From positions 1-64,000 of the forward strand of contig NZ_JACJPP010000020.1 of assembly GCF_014696135.1 (NCBI RefSeq): a DNA stretch of 64,000 nt, given 5' to 3'. The position numbers and the translations under genes are program-made. This document shows, piece after piece, positions 45,383 through 53,781 of this stretch. Numbering within the stretch: position 1 is the stretch's first letter; each line of letters starts with the position of its first letter. Below the pieces are notes generated by a model. It was not told the origin of the DNA and ran no database searches. It saw only the letters and a program-made list of their open reading frames with translations. The stretch comes from Nodosilinea sp. FACHB-141. GTDB lineage: Bacteria > Cyanobacteriota > Cyanobacteriia > Phormidesmidales > Phormidesmidaceae.

Positions 45383-46405
45383 ATGACCGACTCAGCCCTG
45401 CTGCCAGTGCCCGATTTCTATAACCCCAGCCGGGTCGGTGAGGTGTGGTCGGTGCCCTATCAGCAGCGCGCCGCTGAGGCCAAAGCCTGGGCCAAAGCCC
45501 ATCACATTGCCCCCGCTGCCGAGGATGATCGTCGCCTCTGCCTGCTGCTGATCGATGTACAAAACACCTTCTGCATTCCGGGCTTTGAGCTGTTTGTGGG
45601 CGGGCGATCGGGCCAGGGAGCTGTGGACGATAACCGCCGCCTGGGCGAGTTTATTTACCGCAATCTAGGGCAGATCACCACGATCACCGCTACCCTCGAT
45701 ACCCATCAGGCGATGCAGGTGTTTCATCCCCTATTTTGGGTCGACGCTGAGGGTGAAAATCCGCCGCCGATGACTATGATTCACTACGACGATGTGGTGC
45801 AGGGCAAGTGGCGGGTCAACCCGGCGATCGCCGCCAATCTCACCGCCTCCCGCGACCTGCAAGAGTATGCTCTACACTACACCAAAACCCTGGATGACCG
45901 GGGTAAGTATCCCCTCACCGTTTGGCCCTACCACTCGATGCTGGGGGGCATTGGTCATGCACTGGTGCCGGCGATCGAAGAGGCCTGTTTTTTCCACACC
46001 ATTGCCCGCCAGAGTCAGACCCGCTTTGAGCTGAAGGGCAGCAATCCCCTCACGGAGAATTATTCGGTGCTCAGTCCTGAGGTGATGGAGGATAGTCAGG
46101 GACAGGCGATCGCTCAAAAAAATGCCCCCCTTATTCAAACCCTGCTGGAGTTTGATGGGGTAATTGTCGCTGGCCAGGCCAAAAGTCACTGCGTCGCCTG
46201 GACGGTGGCTGACCTATTGAGCGACATTGAGGCCACTGACCCTGCCCTGGCCCAAAAAGTTTACCTGCTTGACGACTGTGCCTCTGCGGTGGTTGTCCCC
46301 GGCGTGGTCGATTTTACTGATCAAGCCGAAGACACCTATCAGCGCTTTGCCGAGGCTGGTATGCATCGGGTGCAGTCAACCACGGCGATCGCAGACTGGC
46401 CCTAG
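45383..46405 (+). CDS. Isochorismatase-like cysteine hydrolase
   Basis: A 340-residue protein from ATG 45383 (GGAG 10 bases upstream; an upstream in-frame TTG is unlikely). Core motifs are LCLLLIDVQNTFC (catalytic Asp) and IVAGQAKSHCVAWT with the nucleophile Cys; DDCASAVVVPG follows. Length exceeds the usual 180-220 residues because of an N-terminal 70-residue extension and a long insert at about 130-235. Members hydrolyse amides such as nicotinamide; the insert suggests a different substrate. Cytoplasmic, monocistronic. Confidence 0.85.
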   Translation: MTDSALLPVPDFYNPSRVGEVWSVPYQQRAAEAKAWAKAHHIAPAAEDDRRLCLLLIDVQNTFCIPGFELFVGGRSGQGAVDDNRRLGEFIYRNLGQITTITATLDTHQAMQVFHPLFWVDAEGENPPPMTMIHYDDVVQGKWRVNPAIAANLTASRDLQEYALHYTKTLDDRGKYPLTVWPYHSMLGGIGHALVPAIEEACFFHTIARQSQTRFELKGSNPLTENYSVLSPEVMEDSQGQAIAQKNAPLIQTLLEFDGVIVAGQAKSHCVAWTVADLLSDIEATDPALAQKVYLLDDCASAVVVPGVVDFTDQAEDTYQRFAEAGMHRVQSTTAIADWP

Positions 46406-46499
46406 CCTGCGATCGAGCAATGCCGTTGAGTTATGGCATGAGTGAATTTGGATAGTGGCGATTGCTAATTTGGCCTGCTGCTCAGCGACTGCACAGCCG

Positions 46500-46604
46500 C
46501 TACAGTTCAGCTAAATAGGTTAACAACGGCAAAATAAATGCAGCAAAAATGCCACCGATTACCACCCACTCAACAACCTTCAACGGAGCGTTTGTTCTTT
46601 TCAT
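46500..46604 (-). CDS. 34-residue single-helix membrane peptide
   Basis: An open frame starting MKRTNAPLKVVEWVVIGGIF and ending LLTYLAEL, a positively charged start followed by one membrane helix, a typical small membrane protein. It lies 33 bp after the cytochrome b gene on the same strand, so it may be an accessory subunit made from the same transcript. The ribosome binding site is weak and no family was recognised. Confidence 0.45.
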   Translation of the reverse strand: MKRTNAPLKVVEWVVIGGIFAAFILPLLTYLAEL

Positions 46605-46637
46605 AGATACAAGTCTTTAAAAATTATTAATTTATAT

Positions 46638-47246
46638 TTAACGCCCAAATCGCTCGTGGAATTTTTCTCGAAGATATCCTATCCATAGGTACGGCGATTC
46701 TTCAGGACGGTACTTGGTTTGAACCATTGAAAGCAGCAAGGGCACTCCGCCGACCTTGAGGCCCATAGCAATATGGCCCAACAAAGTTATTAGCAGCACT
46801 AGCCACGCCGTCAGATGTAGCCTGTACCAAACGTGGTGCAGTTCGCCAGCGGGCAACCAGGCCTCTTGCATCATTCTGCCGGTCACTACGGATAAGGTAG
46901 CGGCTAGGAGCATGGCGGTGTTTAAGAGTCGCTGAAGATTGACCCACCAGCCGGGTTTACCCACTTGATGGGTAAGTCGAGACCAAAAGTCAGGAAACAA
47001 CAATCGCCGATATCCCCAATGAAAGCTATAGATGGCCAGAGCGGGAAATATCAGCAAAAAGAAGAGACCAAACGTACCATGAATGCCTTGAATATCTGGC
47101 AGTAAGGGCAAAGGAATAGAGCCAAATCGACCATCATAGGTGTTGTAAACCAGAAAGCCGGTAATCAAGGCACTAATTGCTAGCAAGCCAGCGATGCCGT
47201 GTAAAAGCCTTAAAACCAAAGGCTGATAAGGAATTAATTTAGACAT
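46638..47246 (-). CDS. Cytochrome b561/b6-like membrane protein
   Basis: A 202-residue protein with four or five membrane helices. Candidate haem ligands are His16 (LRLLHGIAG), the His of IQGIHGTFG, AIYSFHWGY and ELHHVWYRLH with LLGHIAMG, matching the paired-histidine layout of diheme b-type cytochromes. It would pass electrons across the membrane between quinol-type donors and an unknown acceptor. The ATG at 47246 is preferred over an upstream TTG. A 34-residue membrane peptide gene follows. Confidence 0.82.
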   Translation of the reverse strand: MSKLIPYQPLVLRLLHGIAGLLAISALITGFLVYNTYDGRFGSIPLPLLPDIQGIHGTFGLFFLLIFPALAIYSFHWGYRRLLFPDFWSRLTHQVGKPGWWVNLQRLLNTAMLLAATLSVVTGRMMQEAWLPAGELHHVWYRLHLTAWLVLLITLLGHIAMGLKVGGVPLLLSMVQTKYRPEESPYLWIGYLREKFHERFGR

Positions 47247-47450
47247 TTCACTCGCCAACCGAGGTAATTTTATTCATTAGAGAAATATGATAGGTCAGAA
47301 AATACTTCCATGGCAAACAACAGAAGATGAACAAAAAGTGAAATAGAGTCACCTCAAAAATGATTAAATTATGAAATAAGAGTTTATTTCTTATAGTTCT
47401 GATCAGTATTTTTAATTAGGCTCAAATCCCCTGTTCGTGATATGGTTTAA

Positions 47451-47580
47451 GTCATGAAGGGGAGTAGCTTTGGGTTTTAACCCAATCGTCTGAATCAACA
47501 TACTGGCGATGAGCCTGGTTCAGATGGTGAATTAGCACTGTGAAGTAAAACTGTGCGTTCGCAAGCGAGACCTTCACTGA
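47451..47580 (+). promoter_or_regulatory. yybP-ykoY manganese riboswitch
   Basis: TGAAGG (47455-47460) pairs with CCTTCA (47571-47576) as the base stem. The conserved GGGGAGTAGC follows on the 5' side, and GCAAGCGAGACC precedes the 3' strand, both hallmarks of yybP-ykoY aptamers that bind Mn2+. The next gene, 82 bp on, is a GDT1/UPF0016 exporter, a family this riboswitch commonly controls. Confidence 0.85.
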
Positions 47581-47661
47581 GTCCACAACTGACGTGGGCT
47601 TGGTGGAGTTCTTGTGAGCATCCATCATGCCCGCTCAGGCTTAATAATCCTGGAGACGAGC

Positions 47662-48285
47662 ATGCATCCACTGACCGGATTTACCGCTGGCTTACTGTTC
47701 ATCACCCTATCTGAGTTAGGGGATAAAACCTTTTTTATCGGCATGATTTTAGCCACCCGGCATCCTCGTCGCTGGGTGTTCGTGGGGGTTACAGCCGCGC
47801 TATTTGTCATGACGGTTTTGTCGGTAGCAATCGGTCAGGCCGTCACTATTTTTCCTGAGCACTACGTTCAGGGGTTAACTGTAACCCTGTTTCTAGGATT
47901 TGGCCTCAAGCTGCTGTACGACGCTAGTCGTATGGTCGGAGGCGGTAGCCTGGCCGATGAGCAGGCCGAGGCCCTAGAGGCCGTCGAAGAAAGTGAGGCT
48001 GAGGTCAAAAAATGGTCGATCAAAGCCGTGCTGATTCAATCCTTTAGCCTGACCTTTGTGGCGGAGTGGGGCGATCGCACTCAGTTTGCCACCATTGCCC
48101 TGGCTGCAGCTAACCATCCGGTGGGCGTGGTGCTGGGGTCAACCCTGGGACATGCGGTGTGTGCTGCGATCGCCGTTGCCTGCGGCAAACTCGTTGCTGG
48201 CCGCATTTCAGAGCGCTGGCTGACAACCGTTGGCGGGCTGTTATTTGTCATCTTTGGCCTAGTTGCCGCCGCGGAAATGGTTTAG
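47662..48285 (+). CDS. GDT1/TMEM165 (UPF0016) family manganese exporter
   Basis: A 207-residue protein from ATG 47662 (GGAG 6 bases upstream; an earlier in-frame GTG lies inside the leader). Six membrane helices form two halves with the family motifs ELGDKTFFIGMILATRH and EWGDRTQFATIALAA, joined by an acidic loop (ALEAVEESEAEVKK). Cyanobacterial relatives (Mnx, Hmx) move Mn2+ out of the cytoplasm, Mnx into the thylakoid lumen. The upstream Mn2+ riboswitch supports this substrate and predicts induction when Mn2+ is high. Confidence 0.92.
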   Translation: MHPLTGFTAGLLFITLSELGDKTFFIGMILATRHPRRWVFVGVTAALFVMTVLSVAIGQAVTIFPEHYVQGLTVTLFLGFGLKLLYDASRMVGGGSLADEQAEALEAVEESEAEVKKWSIKAVLIQSFSLTFVAEWGDRTQFATIALAAANHPVGVVLGSTLGHAVCAAIAVACGKLVAGRISERWLTTVGGLLFVIFGLVAAAEMV

Positions 48286-48320
48286 GGCAAGCTAGCGGTG
48301 AGGCCAACTTGCCCAGCAGG

Positions 48321-48761
48321 CTAGCGAACGCCTGTGCCGTAGGCAATCACCTCAATGGCAATAACGCCTTGGCCGTTGTTGCTGCTCAGCTCAGCGGTTT
48401 GAATGCGGATGTTGACAACCTGGTCTGCGCCCCAGCTCAGGGCTGACTCTTCCATCCGCAATATGGCTTCGCGGCGGCCCCGTTCAAGCAGGCTTTCGTA
48501 AACCGTGATGCGTCCGCCAAAGAAACTAAATACCCCCGCGATGAACGTCTTAAAAAAGTCGGATGATATGACTACGCTGCCGGTGAATAGTTGTGCCTGA
48601 TGGGCTTTAGGCAGAGACACTTTAGCCCCAGCAGTGCTGAGCATCAGCCCTTGAATAGCCTGTTCTCGCTGCTGTAACTGACGAAAGTGCTGCTTTTCAG
48701 TTCGGGTACCAAAAAAGTAGCCGATCCCTAGCAATACCGCAAAAACAATTAGCTCCTCCAT
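48321..48761 (-). CDS. YbjQ (UPF0145) family protein with membrane anchor
   Basis: A 146-residue protein. One N-terminal membrane helix (residues 3-18) precedes the YbjQ-like domain (about 50-146) with AILRMEESALSWGADQVVNI and the terminal strand EVIAYGTGVR. YbjQ proteins are pentameric heavy-metal-binding-like folds of unclear function. Its ATG comes 2 bp after the final stop of a second YbjQ gene, so the pair is an operon. Convergent with the manganese exporter gene. Confidence 0.82.
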   Translation of the reverse strand: MEELIVFAVLLGIGYFFGTRTEKQHFRQLQQREQAIQGLMLSTAGAKVSLPKAHQAQLFTGSVVISSDFFKTFIAGVFSFFGGRITVYESLLERGRREAILRMEESALSWGADQVVNIRIQTAELSSNNGQGVIAIEVIAYGTGVR

Positions 48762-48763
48762 AG

Positions 48764-49111
48764 CTATTCAACCCGCACGGCGGTGCCGTAGGCAAACAGT
48801 TCTGCTGCGCCCTAGGTTAGCGATGCAGTGGCAAAGCGGACGTTGACAATGGCGTTTGCGCCCCGCTTTTGGGCCTCTTGCACCATGTGGCTGGTGGCCT
48901 CTTCGCGGGCTTCTTGCAGCAGTTCGGTGTAGCCCTTGAGCTCGCCGCCTACGATATTTTTGAGTCCAGCAGCAATGTCTCGGCCGATGTGTTTGGCTCG
49001 CACGGAGCTACCCTGTACCAAGCCCATATGCTGCGTAATGGTTTTGCCAGGAACGGTTTCGATGTTGGTGAGAATAATGTTAGGTGCAGAAGATCGAGGT
49101 TGAACGGTCAT
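48764..49111 (-). pseudogene. YbjQ (UPF0145) gene interrupted by an in-frame amber codon
   Basis: From ATG 49111 the frame encodes 99 residues of YbjQ (TVQPRSSAPNIILTNIETVP; GANAIVNVRF) and stops at TAG (48812-48814). The same frame then continues GAAELFAYGTAVRVE to a second TAG at 48764-48766. ELFAYGTAVRV is the normal YbjQ C-terminal strand, so the first TAG looks like a nonsense mutation removing the last 15 residues. The shortened protein could still be made; true readthrough is possible but unsupported. Confidence 0.75.
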
Positions 49112-49376
49112 CTCGCGGGCTGTGGCTCTATAAAACAACGACAACCCTAGCCTTTGCGATCAGCGGCGTCGATGTTTCCTAACGGTTTGCCCACTATTGC
49201 TTGCAAACCGTTACACATAGCCTTGATGAAAAGCCATGGTGCAAGCTATTAGCGAATCCAAAATTACAACACTGAAACCCGTGCTTAGCGCTTCTGAAAA
49301 TTCAGATTGCTATTAGGAAAACAAAAAAATATGTACTTGAAGAGAAAAATCTGCCATTCCCATGATGAGGAGATCG

Positions 49377-49631
49377 CTATACTATCGGAGGCGACTTTAA
49401 ATTGAGAACAGGTTTATAAGAATCAAAAGCTGCGCTTTCAGCACGATTTAATAGCCATTCGGGTACTTCGACCCAGTGAATATAAATATCGTTGCCATAA
49501 TTGGCTACAAGTTGAGCAAGCTTATGATGGCCTCCATTCCAACGCTGGTAAAGGTTTTTAGACTGGCCAACATACAAAACAGTACCATCCTGATGAAGAA
49601 CCAGGTAGATGCCACTTGTTTTAGGCAGCAG
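49377..49631 (-). CDS. GIY-YIG nuclease-like protein with no standard start codon
   Basis: The frame encodes a compact GIY-YIG domain: SGIYLVLHQDGTVLYVGQSK, then NLYQRWNGGHHK with the catalytic Arg, and LLNRAESAAFDSYKPVLN with the Glu and the final Asn. The frame is open from 49667, just after a TGA, but no ATG, GTG or TTG precedes GIY; the first TTG falls inside the domain, within VLYVGQ. CTG codons at 49629-49631 and 49626-49628 are the nearest candidates. The region overlaps the end of the upstream gene, so translation by coupling or frameshift from it is possible. Part of an AT-rich three-gene cassette. Confidence 0.6.
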   Translation of the reverse strand: MLPKTSGIYLVLHQDGTVLYVGQSKNLYQRWNGGHHKLAQLVANYGNDIYIHWVEVPEWLLNRAESAAFDSYKPVLNLKSPPIV

Positions 49632-49657
49632 TGATAGCTGGCTAAGAGAGATTATGA

Positions 49658-49984
49658 CTACAACTCCTCAATATAAATATCTGCTATTTGAGCTTCTAGC
49701 TGAATCCGCTTCCAATCAATCTCTATCTCATCTTTCGTCAATCCAGCTATAGCACCAACCGTGAGTAGGGATCCTTTAAGCATTTTTTCGGACTCTTCTA
49801 ACTCAGTCAGACTTATGTCGAGCGTTTGTTTCAGAGCACGGACTTGCTCTAAAATTGTTACCCAATGAGCTTTGTATCGTAGGTCGCGTCCTTCTGTTAG
49901 TTCAGGATGCCCTTTTCTGAGTTCTTGAGTTGTTCCTGTCTTAGTCAGCTTGTAAACTTCTTGCTTAACCTCAAGCATTTTCAT
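49658..49984 (-). CDS. Unknown helical protein, cassette gene 2
   Basis: A 108-residue, charged, mainly helical protein (MLEVKQEVYKLTKTGTTQEL; ISLTELEESEKMLKGSLLTV). It lacks signal peptide, membrane segment, cysteines and any motif I know. It starts 9 bp after the stop of the upstream 219-residue gene and its end overlaps the GIY-YIG frame. Codon use is AT-rich like the rest of the cassette, unlike the GC-rich flanks. Confidence 0.65.
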   Translation of the reverse strand: MKMLEVKQEVYKLTKTGTTQELRKGHPELTEGRDLRYKAHWVTILEQVRALKQTLDISLTELEESEKMLKGSLLTVGAIAGLTKDEIEIDWKRIQLEAQIADIYIEEL

Positions 49985-49993
49985 ACTGCCCCC

Positions 49994-50653
49994 TTACAAC
50001 TTGGTGTAGTGGACAACAGTTTTAACTAACTTTAAAATTTCAGACTTCTCGATATTAAATAGATCAGATCCCAACTCAATTGCCTTATTAGATGACTTTG
50101 TACTATAAATAAGCTTAACTTTTTCTTGAATTTCCTTTGAGGCATTTTCTTGCTTCAGTACAGCCTTCACTAATTCCCGCTGTACCCGGTAAGTATCATT
50201 CCAAGTTTGTAGAGAGCGCTGACTATTTTCTAAATGTCCAATCTGCTTGATCTTTTCAGACCACGAATCTAATAACTGCGACAGAGCCGATGCTGTACTG
50301 ACTCCAGCCTTCTCAAACAGAGACTTAAGTACTTGCCCTTTCTTTTGGCTGTCCTGAATAACTTTGACGTGCTCATCACGATATTTTTGCAGAATATTTT
50401 CTGCCGCTGCTACCGCAACCTGCTTTTCTTGCCTGCCAGTGATCTGACCTTGCTGCTCTGAACGAATTTGATCTAACACCTGATCATAGTTCGTCATTCG
50501 ATGGCGGTAGTGATTGAATAGCTGCCGACCATCCGCTAAATCGTATGGTATTTGGGATCCATTCCCATCCTGAACATCGTAGAGCTGTTCAGGATTCGTT
50601 AATTTCACGCGCTTGCGGAGACCAGCTTTATACTCATCGTTCTCAGTACCCAA
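49994..50653 (-). CDS. Unknown coiled-coil protein, cassette gene 1
   Basis: A 219-residue protein from TTG 50653, chosen because AGGA lies 7 bases upstream and no ATG fits the frame. It is almost all helix with coiled-coil segments (IRSEQQGQITGRQEKQVAVA; LQTWNDTYRVQRELVKAVLK). The first 50 residues contain a short domain (QLYDVQDGNGSQIPYDLADG). No enzymatic motif. On the minus strand TTGATC-16 bp-TAGAGT at about 50680-50710 is a possible promoter. Leads the GIY-YIG cassette; function unknown. Confidence 0.65.
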   Translation of the reverse strand: MGTENDEYKAGLRKRVKLTNPEQLYDVQDGNGSQIPYDLADGRQLFNHYRHRMTNYDQVLDQIRSEQQGQITGRQEKQVAVAAAENILQKYRDEHVKVIQDSQKKGQVLKSLFEKAGVSTASALSQLLDSWSEKIKQIGHLENSQRSLQTWNDTYRVQRELVKAVLKQENASKEIQEKVKLIYSTKSSNKAIELGSDLFNIEKSEILKLVKTVVHYTKL

Positions 50654-50907
50654 GGCTCATTCCTCAACTCGAAACAGTCATAGGCTTCTCTTTGTACTCT
50701 ACCCATGAATCTTTTAGGATCAATATTCTTCGGTGGATCTTGATACAATCACCAAAAATTGAACATCGATATCTTGTGAGCTAGTCAAATCAGCAAAATG
50801 AAGCACCACACATAGCATTCAGCAGGTAGCTGGTTACTAAAGCATTGTTAGGTGGCCTGTTCGGGAATGAGTTAGTTGGCAATACCCAACGGCCTACAAG
50901 AGTTATA

Positions 50908-50942
50908 TAAAAAGGGGATGCCCAGTGGACATCCCCTTTTTA
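50908..50942. terminator. Bidirectional terminator at the ftsH 3' end
   Basis: TAAAAAGGGGATG and CATCCCCTTTTTA pair perfectly over 13 bp around a 9-nt loop, with A- and T-tracts on the outer sides. It lies 25 bp after the ftsH stop. Confidence 0.88.
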
Positions 50943-50967
50943 TGAACTACGCAAACTTCAACGTGAT

Positions 50968-52809
50968 TTACACAATTGATGCCATGCTCACATCGTTGGT
51001 GGCAAGCAGCTGTTGCAGCTCTTCAGAATCCACAGTTTCCTTATCCACCAGCATTGTGGCCAGTTGGTCGAGCACGTGGCGGTTGTTGGTCAGCACCTGC
51101 TTGGCACGGGTGTAGGCCTGGTCAACCAAACCCCGCACTTCGGAGTCGATGGTGGCGGCGGTCTCCTCAGAGAAATCGCGCTCGGCGGCGATGTCGCGAC
51201 CCAGGAACATGTTTCCCTGTTGGCGACCGAGGGCGACGGGGCCGAGCTTGTCGCTCATGCCGAAGCGGGTCACCATCTGACGGGCAACGCGGGCGACCTG
51301 CTGGAGGTCGTTGGAGGCACCGGTGGTGACTTCCTCTTCACCGAAGATGATCTCTTCAGCGATGCGGCCACCGAGGGCTACGGCCATCTGGTTTTGCAGG
51401 TAAGAGCGGGAGTAAAGTCCTGACTCTAGGCGATCTTCGCTGGGGGTAAACCAGGTTAGACCACCGGCGCGGCCGCGAGGGATGATGCTGATTTTCTGCA
51501 CGGGGTCGTAGTCGGGCATGAGGGCACCAACTAGGGCGTGACCGGCTTCGTGGTAGGCGACTAGCTCTTTGCGCTTTTCGCTCATGACGCGGTCTTTCTT
51601 CTCAGGGCCAGCGAGGACGCGATCGATCGCATCGTTAACCTCATCCATGGAGATTTCGGTCAAGTTGCGGCGGGCGGCGAGAATAGCGGCCTCGTTCAGC
51701 AGGTTCGACAGGTCGGCCCCGGTAAAGCCAGGGGTACGACGAGCGATCTTTTGCAGATCGACATCTTTAGAGAAGGTCTTGCCGCGGGCGTGGACGTTGA
51801 GAATTTCGAGGCGACCGGCGTAGTCGGGGCGATCGACCACCACCTGGCGGTCAAAACGACCGGGGCGCAGCAGGGCCGCATCGAGCACGTCGGGGCGGTT
51901 GGTAGCGGCAATAATGATAATGCCGGTGTTGCCCTCGAAACCATCCATCTCGGTGAGCAGCTGGTTGAGGGTTTGCTCACGCTCGTCGTTGCCGCCGCCG
52001 AGACCTGCGCCCCGCTGACGACCAACGGCGTCAATCTCATCGATAAACACGATACAGGGAGCGTTGGCCTTGGCCTGCTCGAACAGGTCGCGGACGCGGG
52101 AGGCACCCACACCGACAAACATTTCGACGAACTCAGAACCGGAGATGGAGAAGAAGGGCACGCCCGCTTCACCGGCTACGGCTTTGGCCAGCAGGGTTTT
52201 ACCGGTACCGGGAGGGCCAACTAGCAGCACGCCCTTGGGAATCTTGGCACCGACGGCGGTGAAGCGATCGGCATTCTTGAGGAAGTCAACGACTTCGGTC
52301 AGCTCTAGCTTGGCCTGCTCAATGCCAGCTACATCGCCAAAGGTGACTTGAGTCTGAGGCTCCATCTGCACGCGGGCTTTGGACTTACCAAAGTTCATAG
52401 CCTGGTTGCCAGGGCCACTCTGGGCGCGGCGCAGCACAAAGAACAGCACCCCCAGCAGCAAAATGGGAATCAGCAGGGTGCTAAAGGCGCGAACCCAGAC
52501 GCTGTCGTCGCTCTGGGGCATGACAACGATGTCAACGTTGTTGGTTTCCAGGGTGCTAATTAGCTCCTGGTCGTTGGGCAGGTTAACGATGATCTGACCG
52601 TTACCCTCGGGGTCTGTGAAGCGAGCGCGGGTGCGATCGGCGCTGATGTTGACGCGCTCGATCTGGTTATTTTGCACCGCGTCTAAAAACTGGCTATAGC
52701 GCCAGGTCTGGGTTTCAGGGCCAGAGCCATCAAAAATTGCGGTCGCCAGGGCAATGACTACAACGACCAGCAGGGCATATAGACCTGCATTTCTCCACCG
52801 TTTGTTCAC
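50968..52809 (-). CDS. ftsH: ATP-dependent zinc metalloprotease FtsH
   Basis: A 613-residue membrane protease. Two helices (about 8-25 and 110-128) flank the periplasmic/lumenal domain. The AAA+ module has Walker [13 protein letters not shown], Walker [13 protein letters not shown] and the SRH with RPGRFDR. The zinc site is HEAGH at 420-424 with a later Asp. The start [20 protein letters not shown] resembles cyanobacterial FtsH3-type proteins from memory. It degrades unassembled or damaged membrane proteins, in FtsH3's case within hetero-complexes in thylakoid and plasma membranes. Strong terminator downstream. Confidence 0.95.
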   Translation of the reverse strand: MNKRWRNAGLYALLVVVVIALATAIFDGSGPETQTWRYSQFLDAVQNNQIERVNISADRTRARFTDPEGNGQIIVNLPNDQELISTLETNNVDIVVMPQSDDSVWVRAFSTLLIPILLLGVLFFVLRRAQSGPGNQAMNFGKSKARVQMEPQTQVTFGDVAGIEQAKLELTEVVDFLKNADRFTAVGAKIPKGVLLVGPPGTGKTLLAKAVAGEAGVPFFSISGSEFVEMFVGVGASRVRDLFEQAKANAPCIVFIDEIDAVGRQRGAGLGGGNDEREQTLNQLLTEMDGFEGNTGIIIIAATNRPDVLDAALLRPGRFDRQVVVDRPDYAGRLEILNVHARGKTFSKDVDLQKIARRTPGFTGADLSNLLNEAAILAARRNLTEISMDEVNDAIDRVLAGPEKKDRVMSEKRKELVAYHEAGHALVGALMPDYDPVQKISIIPRGRAGGLTWFTPSEDRLESGLYSRSYLQNQMAVALGGRIAEEIIFGEEEVTTGASNDLQQVARVARQMVTRFGMSDKLGPVALGRQQGNMFLGRDIAAERDFSEETAATIDSEVRGLVDQAYTRAKQVLTNNRHVLDQLATMLVDKETVDSEELQQLLATNDVSMASIV

Positions 52810-52974
52810 CGGGCTATTGCCTCCACTTACTTCTTGGGATGAACTGTTGCTTAGAAACCGTTTCTAATGAAACCAATTTGGGGCTAATGCTTAAATAAGC
52901 CGCAAGATTAGAGAGATATTAACTTATGTTAACGTCATCTGTGAGAATGGGCTAATCGATAATTGGGATAGGGG

Positions 52975-53775
52975 TTAATTTTCGCTAAATGCAGCCCGCA
53001 AAGCCGCTAGGGCCGGGTGCTGTGGGTTAACCTCCAGTTTACTGCGATCGCCCAAAACTGTGTGAATAGGTACTACCTGCACCCCTGAGTTGCTATGGGC
53101 CAACACCTCAAAGCGTTGAATCACCCCCGGCGGCCAGGGGGATTGATTGACCTGTTCCCCTTGCTGCCGTAAATGTTCCATCAAATGGGAACGAACTATC
53201 CCCGGTAATAGGCCGGCTGCCAAGCTGGGGGTATGCCACTGACCGTTGGCCCAGCCCCAAAGGTTGCCGGTGCTGGTTTCTAGCCATTGGCCTAGGGCAT
53301 TCACTAGGATGGCCTCGCGTGCACCGTGCCGCTGGGCAGCCTGTAGGGCCAGCCAGGCCCCAAGGTAGTTGCCGGTTTTGTAGGCGGGCTGCGATCGCCC
53401 AAACATCTCCCCCCGCGCCACCCAGGCGGCAATGCCCTGGGTCTGCATCGTCTCTAGGTCTGAGGGCAGACTGCGCCCGGTCACCAGCTCGCGACCGTCG
53501 GGGAGGCAGGTGATCCGCAAAACGGGATGGTCTTCTAACAATGCCTCAGCCCCCTGCCGCACCCTACCCCAATCGGGGCTGGGCCAGCCAAAATTGGTCA
53601 GGCCATGAACTAGACGCTGCTGGTGAGCCACCCAGTGGGTGAGGGGATGGTCAAGGCTCTGGTCATAAATTCGCAGGGTGGTGAACACCGTGGCCCCGTA
53701 GATGAGAGCGGGGTCGTTGACGGCGAGGGCAATATCGCTCCCCTGGCAGAGCTGCCCGTCGAACCAGTAGGCCAT
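52975..53775 (-). CDS. Class IV PLP aminotransferase, PabC-like
   Basis: A 266-residue fold-type IV PLP enzyme. The Schiff-base lysine is Lys133 (PAYKTGNYLGAW) and Glu166 (QWLETSTGNL) supports the pyridine ring. Length and motifs fit 4-amino-4-deoxychorismate lyase (folate pathway), but branched-chain and D-amino-acid aminotransferases share them, so the exact reaction is open. It starts 6 bp after the stop of the amidase gene on the same strand and is cotranscribed with it. Confidence 0.85.
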   Translation of the reverse strand: MAYWFDGQLCQGSDIALAVNDPALIYGATVFTTLRIYDQSLDHPLTHWVAHQQRLVHGLTNFGWPSPDWGRVRQGAEALLEDHPVLRITCLPDGRELVTGRSLPSDLETMQTQGIAAWVARGEMFGRSQPAYKTGNYLGAWLALQAAQRHGAREAILVNALGQWLETSTGNLWGWANGQWHTPSLAAGLLPGIVRSHLMEHLRQQGEQVNQSPWPPGVIQRFEVLAHSNSGVQVVPIHTVLGDRSKLEVNPQHPALAALRAAFSEN

Positions 53776-53781
53776 TCGCCG

